This document shows positions 34,640-43,366 of a stretch of 64,000 nucleotides of DNA, piece by piece. The notes beneath the pieces were generated by a model. The model saw only the letters and a list, made by a program, of their open reading frames with translations. It did no database searches and had not been told where the DNA came from. This stretch comes from an uncultured Pseudomonadales bacterium (lineage in GTDB: Bacteria; Pseudomonadota; Gammaproteobacteria; Pseudomonadales; Pseudohongiellaceae). The translations under genes were made by a program, and so were the position numbers. Location: contig CALSUH010000005.1 in assembly GCA_943789485.1 (NCBI GenBank), positions 552,319 to 616,318 of the forward strand. The letters run 5' to 3'. Position 1 is the stretch's first letter, and every line of letters starts with the position of its first letter.

Positions 34640-35677
34640 CTAAGTGCCCACATTCAGCCTAGACCAGCCTACATCTTCAATGAGCTTTTTTAGCTGCGGC
34701 GGGCGATAACCGTCATCGGCCAAATAGCGCGACCGCACACTCGGGTGTATTCTCGTCGGCTTGTCATCAATTGTCAGAGAACGGTGTAGCCGCTTCTTGA
34801 AGCGATATATATGATCTCGAGAGTTGTGCGTCTTAGCATTTATGCCATCGGTAAGTTTTGCCTTAATATATGACTCAGCTCTCAACCCCTCCTTCTCCGC
34901 CTCGCTGAGCATCCACTCAAGCGGCGCGTCTGCAGCGATAAGCCCAGAGCCTTTATCGGGCCCATAGGATCCGCCGATATCTCCATGCGAGCCTGCGAAC
35001 CAAATTTGTTTCAGATTCACGCCCGGCCGTGGCGTCCAGACGGTGGGTTCGAAATCTTGGCGTTGCTCATCAATCGCGAGCGCATGTCTGGCGAAGGAAA
35101 CGTTCGAGCCCATCTTTGTGTCGTAGAATTCGTCCTTGCCCTCGAATATTCCCATCAAACTAAATGGGATTCCCAGCGATCCTACCGTGTCCCACACACC
35201 AACGAAATGAACATTGCGCGATGGATGGCAATGATTAGATCGAAATTCCTTGGCGTCATCTCCATCAGGGCGATTCACTTGTCTTGTGCATTTATAGATC
35301 TTCCATGCCTCGGAAATGCGCTTCGCGTCTGCTCTTTTTGGAATTCCGCAGTTGTTGATCAGTCCACATAGCGCTCGTACTGTGTAGGCGCCACGACTGA
35401 AACCGAAAAGGAAAATTTTGTCGCCACTGGTGTAGTTTTGAACGATATAGCGGTATCCGTCTACGATGTTCTTATGAATGCCTCTACCTGTCACGCTAGC
35501 ACTCATTTTGCTGTGGTAAGACCCTAGGCCCCAGTCATAGAACACGTGTTGTTTTAGTGAACCAGAGGAGGGCTTGATAGCGCGCGCAAGTCTTAACACG
35601 TTTGTTGGAAAGTCTTTCTCGATGTCTACTTCCGGTCGGCCCCAGGTGCCGTCTGCGCAGATTACGATGTTGGCCAC
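34640..35677 (-). CDS. DUF2235 alpha/beta hydrolase (Tle1-like phospholipase domain)
   Basis: 345 residues from a GTG start with GAGGAG upstream. CADGTWG at the N-terminus and the nucleophile elbow GFSRGAYTVRAL identify DUF2235; VGVWDTVGSLGIP carries a probable catalytic Asp and FAGSHGDIGGSY the catalytic His. This domain is found in type VI effector phospholipases (Tle1) but also in stand-alone proteins. No VgrG, Hcp or immunity gene is nearby and no signal is seen, so an effector role is not supported. It starts 15 bp after the stop of the haloalkane dehalogenase-like gene: one operon. Confidence 0.85.
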   Translation of the reverse strand: MANIVICADGTWGRPEVDIEKDFPTNVLRLARAIKPSSGSLKQHVFYDWGLGSYHSKMSASVTGRGIHKNIVDGYRYIVQNYTSGDKIFLFGFSRGAYTVRALCGLINNCGIPKRADAKRISEAWKIYKCTRQVNRPDGDDAKEFRSNHCHPSRNVHFVGVWDTVGSLGIPFSLMGIFEGKDEFYDTKMGSNVSFARHALAIDEQRQDFEPTVWTPRPGVNLKQIWFAGSHGDIGGSYGPDKGSGLIAADAPLEWMLSEAEKEGLRAESYIKAKLTDGINAKTHNSRDHIYRFKKRLHRSLTIDDKPTRIHPSVRSRYLADDGYRPPQLKKLIEDVGWSRLNVGT

Positions 35678-35692
35678 GTTTCTGTTTCTCCT

Positions 35693-36676
35693 CTACTCAA
35701 AAGTACGGCGATGCCATTCCACTATGCCCCGCCCGATAGCTTGTGGATTGTCTTCCTGAATGTAATGACCCCCATAGCCTACGAAATCAATTTCAACATT
35801 GCGGTAGTTGTCACGCATCCATTCCGCGGCAGCGGGGCCACCCAGCGCACCAGGAGCGGCATATTGCACTAGTTTAGGATGTGCTGACGCACGTAGCCAT
35901 TCTCCGATGTTCTCGATCACTTCCACATTGCGTGCAGGCTCGCCCGCTATTGGAAGTTCATTGGGCCATACATAGATAGGGAAGCGCGACTCCACATCCG
36001 TAAACGGTTCCCGGTAGACATCTTTCTCGGCTTCAGTCATCGATCGTGTCCGGGAGCCCGTAAGCAGAATGTTCTCAATAAACATGTTCTGATTAATTAG
36101 CAGCTCGCGGCCGCTTTCAGGGTTTCGGAAGTTTGCAAAGAAGCCAGCATCTTCCATGGGGAAGGTGGGAGGGATAAGGGCCTCCATCATAGCTACACCC
36201 TTTACATTGTCCGAGTTCTCCATCGCGTAGTTCAAGCCAAGCACAGAGCCCCAGTCGTGAATGACCAAGATGACGTCTTTGAGTTCCATGGCATCAATGA
36301 ATGCTTCGATATAACCGTAGTGAGCCTGGAATGTGTAGTCTAGATCTCTAGGTTGTTCTGATTTACCGAAGCCGATGTTATCCACGGCAACGATACGGTG
36401 ATGGGGTTTTACATAGCGCATCACGTTGCGCCAGAGATAAGAAGAGGTAGGGTTTCCGTGCAGGAATAAGAAGGTATCGCCTTCGGTATTGCCTTCGTCT
36501 ATATAGTGAAGTGAATGCCCGTTAATCGAAATGTATTTAGACGCGTAGTCAAAATCAGCAGAGAAGACTTCGGCGCGTGGGTCGGGGTCAGGCTGCGCCA
36601 AGGCAGGCAGGCAAAATAGCAAGGAGATGCTTAAGAAGATCATTTGTATGCTCGTTCTCGATATTATTGATTTCAT
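35693..36676 (-). CDS. exported haloalkane dehalogenase homologue
   Basis: 327 residues with a signal peptide ending at LPALAQ. The full haloalkane dehalogenase active site of the DhaA type is present: Asn75 in HGNPTSSYLW and Trp142 (halide binding), nucleophile Asp141 in VIHDWGSVLG, Glu165 in MMEALIPP and base His304 in GGHYIQEDNP. The Asp-Trp pair is the hallmark that separates these from epoxide hydrolases. Most characterised members are cytoplasmic, so a periplasmic one is notable. It heads a two-gene operon with the DUF2235 protein. Natural substrate unknown. Confidence 0.88.
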   Translation of the reverse strand: MKSIISRTSIQMIFLSISLLFCLPALAQPDPDPRAEVFSADFDYASKYISINGHSLHYIDEGNTEGDTFLFLHGNPTSSYLWRNVMRYVKPHHRIVAVDNIGFGKSEQPRDLDYTFQAHYGYIEAFIDAMELKDVILVIHDWGSVLGLNYAMENSDNVKGVAMMEALIPPTFPMEDAGFFANFRNPESGRELLINQNMFIENILLTGSRTRSMTEAEKDVYREPFTDVESRFPIYVWPNELPIAGEPARNVEVIENIGEWLRASAHPKLVQYAAPGALGGPAAAEWMRDNYRNVEIDFVGYGGHYIQEDNPQAIGRGIVEWHRRTFE

Positions 36677-36879
36677 CTTAACGCCTCATTACGTCGACCT
36701 TTTACCGGTGTTGCAGCAGCTGCCACAATGCCACCATTATAGTCACTACCCTGACTGACAGGACAGGCATGAATTTATAAGGATGCCTGTCAAGCAGGTC
36801 TAGTTCATTAGGATCTATCCGGTTCAGTCAGCCGTTGACACAGACACCCAAATCCCTAAGCTTGTCTGTATGTTTTTAT

Positions 36880-37494
36880 TGGCCTGCTGGCGCGAAACCA
36901 GTACCGGAACCCGCTAGCAACTCTGAATTTTTTCGAAGTAACAGCTGAATTGACCGTGGTTGAAATCTGGCCCGGCGGCCAGGGTTGCTGGTATCGCCGT
37001 ATCTTGGAGCCCTATATACGGTGGCGTGGTAACTATACCCCTGTGCGGGAGAGTCGCGAACTCCCTGTATCAGTGTCTCAGGTAGCATCAAACTCAGCTG
37101 GCCGTGGACTGGTGTTTTGTTCTCTTGGATTCATGCTCTATGAGCACCCAGTTCAAGATCACGCCGATGCCCCATATGAAATACTTAAGCCGGGAGGCAT
37201 TTTCGGCATTGTGATCCACCACGCTAACGAGGCTTTTCCTTAGAATCCCGCAGGCGAGAGCGGCCAGGTGAATCAGTCTCATGTCATCATGCTAACGGAG
37301 AATGCGGGCTTCGATGTCATCGTACAAGCACAGATCAACGCCAACACGGTAGATAGGAAAACCATCCTGAGGACGCTTATTCCCTACCACCAACACTGCG
37401 CGGATCATTCATCAATCGCCGGCAGCGCGCTCGCATGCAGAAAATTGGCGAGAGTGATCGCATAACCGTAAAGTTCACCAAACTGCTACAGTGA
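36880..37494 (+). pseudogene. decayed SAM-dependent methyltransferase-like gene
   Basis: Translating across the region gives ARNQYRNPLATLNFFEVTAE, then LTVVEIWPGGQGCWYRRI, then EILKPGGIFGIVIHH, an in-frame TAG at 37241, VNQSHVIMLTENAGF, INANTVD, and in another frame KIGESDRITVKFTKLLQ followed by a stop. These blocks occur in this order in a family of predicted exported class I methyltransferases (ARDEYRHPxETLAFFG, VVEIxPGGGWY, LKPGGVLGVV, INANPxD, GESDRMTLKF). One nonsense codon and at least one frameshift, plus loss of the middle, make it non-functional. No transcript-level rescue is apparent. Confidence 0.75.
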
Positions 37495-37779
37495 GTGGAC
37501 ATGGATACTGGCGGTTAGTGCGGTTAAGTGGGTTACTTTTGCTGTGATGTTTTTTAAACTTAGATCGGCTACTTGTTGGACGCCGGCATACTAAACCATT
37601 CGGCGATAATGCGGTTAGGAGTCCAACAAATTCAGGCTATCGGCAGATAGGACTCCTCAAACTCGAAGTCGGATAATTGGCGAATTGGTAGATAGGTTCT
37701 CAGAGTGACGGCGGCTAGCGTTAGTGCATAACTTCGAATCATCCAGGTTTAATTTATTACAACCGTTGTCGCTAATATT

Positions 37780-38577
37780 TTAGTAAGTAATCTCAATCAA
37801 GTGAAGTCCTCGGGCTTTGGCCTTTGGGCTGAGTTTTTGTGCATTGCGATTACCTAGTGCCTGGCGAATATCATCAAAATCTATGGCGTGTCTACCCACT
37901 TTAAGAATCGCGCCAATAATATAACGGACCATGTGCCTCAGAAACCCATTTCCCTCAATTTCGAAGTAATAGACCTGAACATCTAGCCCAATTGCACCTG
38001 TACTCTCTATTTGGAGTTGGCAGATCGTTCGAACAGTTGAGCCAATGTTTTTGTCCCTGCTAGAAAAACTGTAAAAATCGTGCTCCCCTGTAAAAAGTTT
38101 ACAGGCCTGTCTCATTTTTTCTAGGTCCAATTGAGCGTTGCTTTTAGCGCCTTCTATTTGCGATGGAACATGCGCAACAATGCCGTGCAGTATCGGCGAG
38201 CTAATTCTGTCGGTGGAAAAATAGTAGCGGTATTTCTTGCTGGTACTCTGCCTGTTTGGATTGAAATCATCCAGACATTCAACGCATTGCCAAATTCGAA
38301 TGTCCTCAGGGAGTAACGAATTTAGGCCAAGCTGAAGTTTTTTTGCAGTGATTTTCAGTGGAATAGAGAGCTTGGCAACTTGTCCCTGCGCATGAACGCC
38401 TGCATCTGTTCGGCTTGCCCCTGACACGGTGCATTCTGCATATTTACAGATTTTTCTAAGTGCTTGAGTGATAGTTCCTTGAACTGTCGCCTTACCCTCT
38501 TCATCGCCCAAATCTTGCCAGCCGAAGTAATTGCTACCATTGTAGGAGATCACTACTCGATAGTGGTGATTTTTCAT
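37780..38577 (-). CDS. truA: tRNA pseudouridine(38-40) synthase
   Basis: 265 residues, normal TruA length. The catalytic Asp58 is in SGASRTDAGVHAQGQ; YNGSNYFGWQ, KKYRYYFSTD, FTGEHDFYSFSS and EIEGNGFLRHMVRYIIG are all TruA blocks. The enzyme makes pseudouridine at positions 38-40 in tRNA anticodon arms. It lies alone in AT-rich DNA with no usual neighbour (fimV, trpF, asd) and no clear ribosome site, inside the block that splits nnr from tsaE. It may be an extra or acquired copy; the main genome copy would have to be checked. Confidence 0.92.
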   Translation of the reverse strand: MKNHHYRVVISYNGSNYFGWQDLGDEEGKATVQGTITQALRKICKYAECTVSGASRTDAGVHAQGQVAKLSIPLKITAKKLQLGLNSLLPEDIRIWQCVECLDDFNPNRQSTSKKYRYYFSTDRISSPILHGIVAHVPSQIEGAKSNAQLDLEKMRQACKLFTGEHDFYSFSSRDKNIGSTVRTICQLQIESTGAIGLDVQVYYFEIEGNGFLRHMVRYIIGAILKVGRHAIDFDDIRQALGNRNAQKLSPKAKARGLHLIEITY

Positions 38578-39059
38578 CTGTAATTATTGCCACTTCTAAT
38601 TTTCATCTGTTTTTTGGCTTGAGCTTTTCACTCTTATTTTACGCTTATCAACAATTCAATGGTCAGGGTAATTCCATTTTTAGCGTCGATTTTTTTCAGT
38701 TTAGTTCTATGAGCTTATTAGTTTTGTCTGCCAGACGATTATCCCCTTTTATAGAAAGAACAGAGTGACAAACAAAATGCGTCCCTCCGTGTGCGCAAGG
38801 ATCACAATCTAAAATAATTGCGAGGCACAGAGATTTCCGGACGAGTATGGGGCTTTTCATTCGATCTTGGACGTCATTTGATACTAGGTAATCCTTAGAG
38901 GTTATTTCGGCTGTGTTCCTTTGCTTCTTGGACAAAGGCGACCACATAGAATGCTAATTCTACAGTCTGTTGCGGCTTCGGTAGTTAACTTGTCTCCATC
39001 CTCTAGAGTGATGGTTCGGTTTCGGGAAATATGTTGTTGGACAAGTGATCGAAAAAGCA
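38578..39059. other. AT-rich intergenic region, doubtful small frames
   Basis: About 480 bases with two overlapping minus-strand frames (38696-38947 and 38902-39123) of 83 and 73 codons. Neither has a ribosome site or a known motif. They overlap in different frames and could be parts of one broken gene, but I cannot support a coding call. Confidence 0.35.
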
Positions 39060-39080
39060 TTAACGTTATAAAAGTTATAG
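39060..39080 (+). promoter_or_regulatory. phased 9-bp repeat element (site A)
   Basis: TTAACGTTA and TAAAAGTTA are adjacent, followed by TAG: two units of the TATAAGTTW-type element also found at 49581, 51284 and 54420. It lies about 75 bp before the start of the secreted protein at 39156, in the promoter zone. Weakest of the four sites. Confidence 0.5.
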
Positions 39081-39155
39081 TACTATTAGATATCACTCTT
39101 TCATTATCTTGATTTATTTTCACTTCCTAGACTCTCTAAAAGATTAGAGGTATGA

Positions 39156-40127
39156 ATGAAGATTCAAAATACGCATAAAAAAACAGCTGGATCAGTAGTT
39201 TTGCTGGGGATTCTTTCTATACCCTATGCCATCTTAGCGCAGTCGGCAACGAATGCCGATATTCCCCGCTTGTCCAACGGCAGGCCTGACCTTCAGGGTA
39301 CCTGGGATTTCCGTACTATTACTCCGTTTCAAAGGCCTTCAGATCTTGCAGGGAAGGAATTGTTAACCGTGGAAGAGCAAGAGGCCTTCCAGTTGGAAGA
39401 GCTGGAGCGACGCGACCGTGATAATTTCACAGACACCACCACCACCGGAGACTATAACGAGTTCTGGTACGACCGCGGAAAGGAGATTCTAGACGATGGC
39501 CGCACGTCCCTCATTACCGATCCACCCACTGGCCGTATTCCAGCATTAACCGAAGCGGCACAGGAGCGCAACGAAGTTAGAAGAGAGCTTGCTCGCGACG
39601 CCGCCGGTGTCGAAGTAAGGCCATTGTCAGAGCGCTGCATCATGGGCTTCAACTCTGGCCCCCCAATGATTCCGAGTGCCTACAATAATAATGTGCAGTT
39701 AATTCAAACAGAGGACTATGTGCTTATCCACAACGAGATGGTGCACAACGTGCGGCCGGTAAAGATGCACACCGCTCAGCATCGCGAAGCACCACGTAAA
39801 TGGGAAGGTGACTCTGTTGGCCATTGGGAAGGCGATACACTAGTCGTAGTAACAGATCACTTCGCTCGTGACACCGCGTTTGGTAATTCCAGTGCCAACA
39901 TGCATCTCATTGAGAAATTCTGGCTGATCGATGCTGACTCCTTGGGATATGAGTTTACTGTCTCTGATCCAGCCACATGGACAACATCGTGGACTGCAAT
40001 GTTCCCAATGCGCCGCGCCGCGCTTCCTATTTACGAATATGCCTGCCACGAAGGCAACTATTCGATGGCGGGAATCCTCGCTGGCTGGCGCCGCCTAGAA
40101 GCAATGGGGCAGTCTGGTCAGCAATAA
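39156..40127 (+). CDS. secreted conserved hypothetical protein (paralogue of 6811 gene)
   Basis: 323 residues, signal ending near YAILAQ, GAGG before the ATG. Conserved blocks are shared with the gene at 6811: RLSNGRPDLQGTWDF, GDYNEFWYDRG (compare YNSFWWDPR), ERCIMGFNSGPPMIP, MVHNVRPV, WEGDSVGHWEGDTLVV and YEYACHEGNYSMAGI. So the window holds two members of one family, one in ordinary chromosome and one at the head of the copper/halogenase locus. The role is unknown. Its neighbour 124 bp downstream is the PAL-like propeller gene, probably co-transcribed. Confidence 0.78.
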   Translation: MKIQNTHKKTAGSVVLLGILSIPYAILAQSATNADIPRLSNGRPDLQGTWDFRTITPFQRPSDLAGKELLTVEEQEAFQLEELERRDRDNFTDTTTTGDYNEFWYDRGKEILDDGRTSLITDPPTGRIPALTEAAQERNEVRRELARDAAGVEVRPLSERCIMGFNSGPPMIPSAYNNNVQLIQTEDYVLIHNEMVHNVRPVKMHTAQHREAPRKWEGDSVGHWEGDTLVVVTDHFARDTAFGNSSANMHLIEKFWLIDADSLGYEFTVSDPATWTTSWTAMFPMRRAALPIYEYACHEGNYSMAGILAGWRRLEAMGQSGQQ

Positions 40128-40251
40128 AAAACAGTTTCAAATCTCTGTTTGTGCGTCAACGCATAAAGAATGATTTGATCCCAATCGGCTTCATCCCCGT
40201 GCTTGATATGAATTTTATGCTTCCTAAACGTCACTTTAAAAGGAACCAACT

Positions 40252-41442
40252 ATGACGAAAACAATAAGAATATACGCAATTTTGGGCGCTGCCGCTGTGC
40301 TTTTCACTGTTTTTCAACAAGGTCAGAAGCAGTTTAGTCAGCCGTCCTTCGCGGCCAGCAGTGAACGTTTAGCGCCGCAAATGGTGGTTGATCCATTCTG
40401 GCCACAGCCCTTGCCCAACAAGTGGATACTGGGAGCCACTATCGGCATCGCTGTGGATTCTCGGGATCACATCTACATCGTTCATCGGAACCAGGACAAT
40501 AATTTTGCCACTCAGGAAATTGGCCTCGACAATGGAGTTGCAGAGTGTTGCACGGCTGCTCCGCCAATCATCGAATTTGACCCAGCAGGCAATGTTGTTA
40601 ACGCATGGGGTGGTCCTGGTGAGGGTTATACTTGGCCGGACTCTAATCACGGCCTCGAAATAGCCCCAAACGGTAATATTTGGATCGGTGGCAACGGCGG
40701 CGCTGATTCACACATACTCGTGTTTTCTGCGGAAGGTGACTTTGTGCGTGAGATTGGGCTGCCAGGAGAGCCCGTCGACAGCAACAGCACCACACACTTC
40801 AATAAGGTTGCCGAAATTGCCATCGACCCCGCAGCCAACGAGGCATACATCGCAGACGGCTATGGCAATAAGCGCGTCGCTGTGCTTGATGCCGCCACTG
40901 GCGCATTCAAGCGCTACTGGGGAGCCTATGGGAACAGACCGGACGATGCCGGGATTTTCTACGATCCGGATGAGCCATTGCCGCAGCAATTTGTTGGTCC
41001 TGTGCATTGTGCTGAGCCTTCCAATGATGGCTTGATCTATGTGTGCGACCGTGGTGCTGATCGAATTCAAGTTTTTCGTCCCGACGGCACTTTTGTAAAA
41101 GAAGCGCAGGTTGCGCGCAATACTCGTGGCGCAGGTGCAGTCTGGGACATAGCATTTTCAAGAGATGCTGACCAAGAATTCATCTTTTTGGCTGATGGCA
41201 GTAATTTTAAGGTTCACATTCTGGATCGAGATTCACTTGAGAAGCTCGCTGAATTCGGCGATGGAGGACGTCAGCCAGGCCTGTTCTACGGTACCCACAG
41301 TATCGTCAGTGACTCTAAAGGCAATATCTATACGACGGAAACTTATGAAGGTAAACGTGTACAGAAATTTGTCTTCCAAGGTTTGCGTGCGCTGAGCGAT
41401 CACAACACTGGGGCACCTTGGCCAGATGGAGAGATCAATTAG
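40252..41442 (+). CDS. peptidylglycine alpha-amidating lyase (PAL)-like six-bladed propeller
   Basis: 396 residues with an N-terminal hydrophobic signal/anchor. NHL-type blades repeat from about residue 60 (GIAVDSRDHIYIVHR, IIEFDPAGNVVNAWG, GLEIAPNGNIWIGG, EIAIDPAANEAYIADGYGNKRV, LIYVCDRGADRIQVF). Three His sit where the zinc ligands of animal PAL lie: His133 in SNHGLEI, His252 in GPVHCAEP and His349 in YGTHSIVS; the His252-His349 spacing (97) is close to the 96 residues between the second and third ligands of rat PAL. PAL splits peptidyl-hydroxyglycine into amide and glyoxylate after a copper monooxygenase acts. A copper-monooxygenase-like gene follows at 41804. Activity is inference. Confidence 0.8.
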   Translation: MTKTIRIYAILGAAAVLFTVFQQGQKQFSQPSFAASSERLAPQMVVDPFWPQPLPNKWILGATIGIAVDSRDHIYIVHRNQDNNFATQEIGLDNGVAECCTAAPPIIEFDPAGNVVNAWGGPGEGYTWPDSNHGLEIAPNGNIWIGGNGGADSHILVFSAEGDFVREIGLPGEPVDSNSTTHFNKVAEIAIDPAANEAYIADGYGNKRVAVLDAATGAFKRYWGAYGNRPDDAGIFYDPDEPLPQQFVGPVHCAEPSNDGLIYVCDRGADRIQVFRPDGTFVKEAQVARNTRGAGAVWDIAFSRDADQEFIFLADGSNFKVHILDRDSLEKLAEFGDGGRQPGLFYGTHSIVSDSKGNIYTTETYEGKRVQKFVFQGLRALSDHNTGAPWPDGEIN

Positions 41443-41803
41443 TAGGGCGACTATCGTTATCATCTCGAGGCGTGGGGGGAAACCTATTCAGAATAGGCTT
41501 ATAGTGCGCTAGCAATGAGTGCTTCATGTGCTTAATTGACGTATTGCAATATTGACCGTATGGTTTTGAATGGATATAGTTTCTACGCTGCCTACGTGCT
41601 AGAAGGCCTATAAGTAGGTAGAAAGGCTTGCAAGTTATTGTAGGAAAGCGAATAGCAGTTGAGATAAATAAGTATGGGAAGATAGAAAAGATAGTTGATA
41701 ACTATGAGTGAGCGATTAAGTAGTCTTAGGCCCAATTCGAAACGTGTAACAAGCTTTTTAACAGATAATTAAATAGACCAAAAAATCAGGAGTATAGATA
41801 GCC
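41443..41803. other. intergenic region before the first copper-monooxygenase gene
   Basis: About 360 AT-rich bases. A small hairpin CCTATT CAG AATAGG lies at 41483-41497 shortly after the PAL-like gene, without a T-run. Single elements such as CAAGTTATTG at about 41630 recall the 9-bp motif but are not phased. No gene. Confidence 0.4.
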
Positions 41804-43141
41804 ATGAAAGCTACCACTAGCCGAAAAATGAAAGCGCGAGAAGTTATCTCGACGGCAGTGCTGGGAATGGTGATTTTACTACCACCAACACTGGCATCAG
41901 CCCAAAGCCTCGACCAAGATATAACTTTTTCTAGAGACATTATGCCGATCCTGCAGGATAACTGCCAAGAGTGCCATCGTGCTGAAGGAATAGGCCCTAT
42001 GCCTTTGATGAATTATGACGATGCCAAGCTCTGGGCTCCGCTGATTCAGCTCAAAGTTATCAACCGGCAGATGCCACCTTGGCATATTGATCGCACTATT
42101 GGCCTTCAGAAGTTCAAAAACGACCGTTCGCTAAGCGATGAGCAAGTCGAGATGATTTCTGCATGGGTCAATGCCGGCGCGCCAGAAGGGAATCCTGCTG
42201 ATCTACCTCCGGCATCGCAATTTACCGATTCGGCCGATTGGAGCATCGGAACGCCAGATGTGATCGTTAACTGGGAATACACGGTACCTGCTAGTGGACC
42301 GGACTTGTATGGTGATATTTTTACCACGGACCTTGTCGGTAAAATGCAGAACGGTCGTTATATTAAAGCTATTCAGACCCGTGCTGTAGACGATGCTACA
42401 CGCCGAGTGGTTCACCACGCCCTGTCATATGCTTCGCCAGGAAAAAGCAGAACTGATCAGGGTGACGATCAGTTCCTAGTTGAATATGCCTCGGGGAAAA
42501 GCGCAGAGATCTATCCAGACAACTCGGGTGTGCTGCTTGAACCTGATAGCGAAGTGCGCTTGTCTTATCACATGCATCCCATCGGCGTGGAGACTAATGC
42601 CAAAGTCGAACTGGGTATCGTATTCTACCCAGAGGGATCTGAGCCAGAATATCGCCGCTGGTCTAAGCAGCTTGGCCAACGGCAGAGCCTTTTAGATATT
42701 CCTGCTGGCGAAGTTGTTCGCACGGATGGTTATGTGTACTTTCACACTAACGCCACTATTACAGCATTTCAGCCACATATGCATGGCTTGGGAGCATATC
42801 AATGCTTAGAGCTGATTTACCCGTCTGAGGGTGCCACTGCCAAGACTGAGCTTATTAGCTGCGCCAACTGGGATTACAATTGGCATACGATCTATAACTA
42901 CGCTGACGACGTTGCCCCGCTGGTTCCAGCTGGCACCGTAGGTCATATAATTAGTTATATGGACAATACGGATAATAACCCAGGAAACCACGACGCCAGG
43001 AACTGGACCGGCGACGGTCCCCGTACTATTGATGAAATGGCTTTCTCTTGGCTTGGATGGTACTCGATGACCGATGATCAGTACCTTGCAGAGATTGAGC
43101 GTCGCAATTCGATGAGCGATATCGCGTCAGCCGACGATTGA
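41804..43141 (+). CDS. secreted CxxCH plus copper type II monooxygenase-like protein, copy 1
   Basis: 445 residues, signal ending at TLASAQ. An N-terminal cytochrome-like module contains CQECH at 54-58, with GIGPMPLMNYDDAKLWAPLI and RQMPPWHID. The rest matches copper type II ascorbate-dependent monooxygenase domains (the DBH/PHM family): a His pair at 204-205 (RRVVHHALSY), HMH at 256-258, and HMH at 325-327 (FQPHMHGLG). Met386 in ISYMDNTDNN is a candidate for the methionine ligand of the catalytic copper. It probably hydroxylates an organic substrate in the periplasm, with the haem feeding electrons. AGGAG precedes the start. The beta-sandwich gene follows after 225 bp. Confidence 0.8.
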   Translation: MKATTSRKMKAREVISTAVLGMVILLPPTLASAQSLDQDITFSRDIMPILQDNCQECHRAEGIGPMPLMNYDDAKLWAPLIQLKVINRQMPPWHIDRTIGLQKFKNDRSLSDEQVEMISAWVNAGAPEGNPADLPPASQFTDSADWSIGTPDVIVNWEYTVPASGPDLYGDIFTTDLVGKMQNGRYIKAIQTRAVDDATRRVVHHALSYASPGKSRTDQGDDQFLVEYASGKSAEIYPDNSGVLLEPDSEVRLSYHMHPIGVETNAKVELGIVFYPEGSEPEYRRWSKQLGQRQSLLDIPAGEVVRTDGYVYFHTNATITAFQPHMHGLGAYQCLELIYPSEGATAKTELISCANWDYNWHTIYNYADDVAPLVPAGTVGHIISYMDNTDNNPGNHDARNWTGDGPRTIDEMAFSWLGWYSMTDDQYLAEIERRNSMSDIASADD

Positions 43142-43366
43142 TATGGCAGATAGTAGTGGATACCTAGCCATTCGTGGCTCGGTATCCAACGCCCTCCAGA
43201 CACAGGGTACTGTTTGAGCTTGGTTGAGGATGTATTGACTAAGCCAGAATTAGTTTAACAACAAGAAGGTCAAATCAATAGATACAAAAAATAATGAAAC
43301 AATAGGCTCCTATCTGCGGCCAAGAAGCGAGCGGTAGGACCCTGTTCTAAGGCCGGAGAGAATGTC

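Noticed and set aside
34640..35677. DUF2235 protein as a type VI secretion effector
   Set aside because: No VgrG, Hcp, PAAR or immunity gene nearby; the gene is coupled to the dehalogenase instead.
37617..37657. Inverted repeat AGGAGTCC...GGACTCCT between the methyltransferase remnant and truA
   Set aside because: Arms are 8 bp and 25 bp apart with no T-run or gene context; could be chance.
38696..39123. Two minus-strand frames of 83 and 73 codons upstream of truA
   Set aside because: They overlap in different frames, have no ribosome sites and no recognisable motif; listed only as intergenic.
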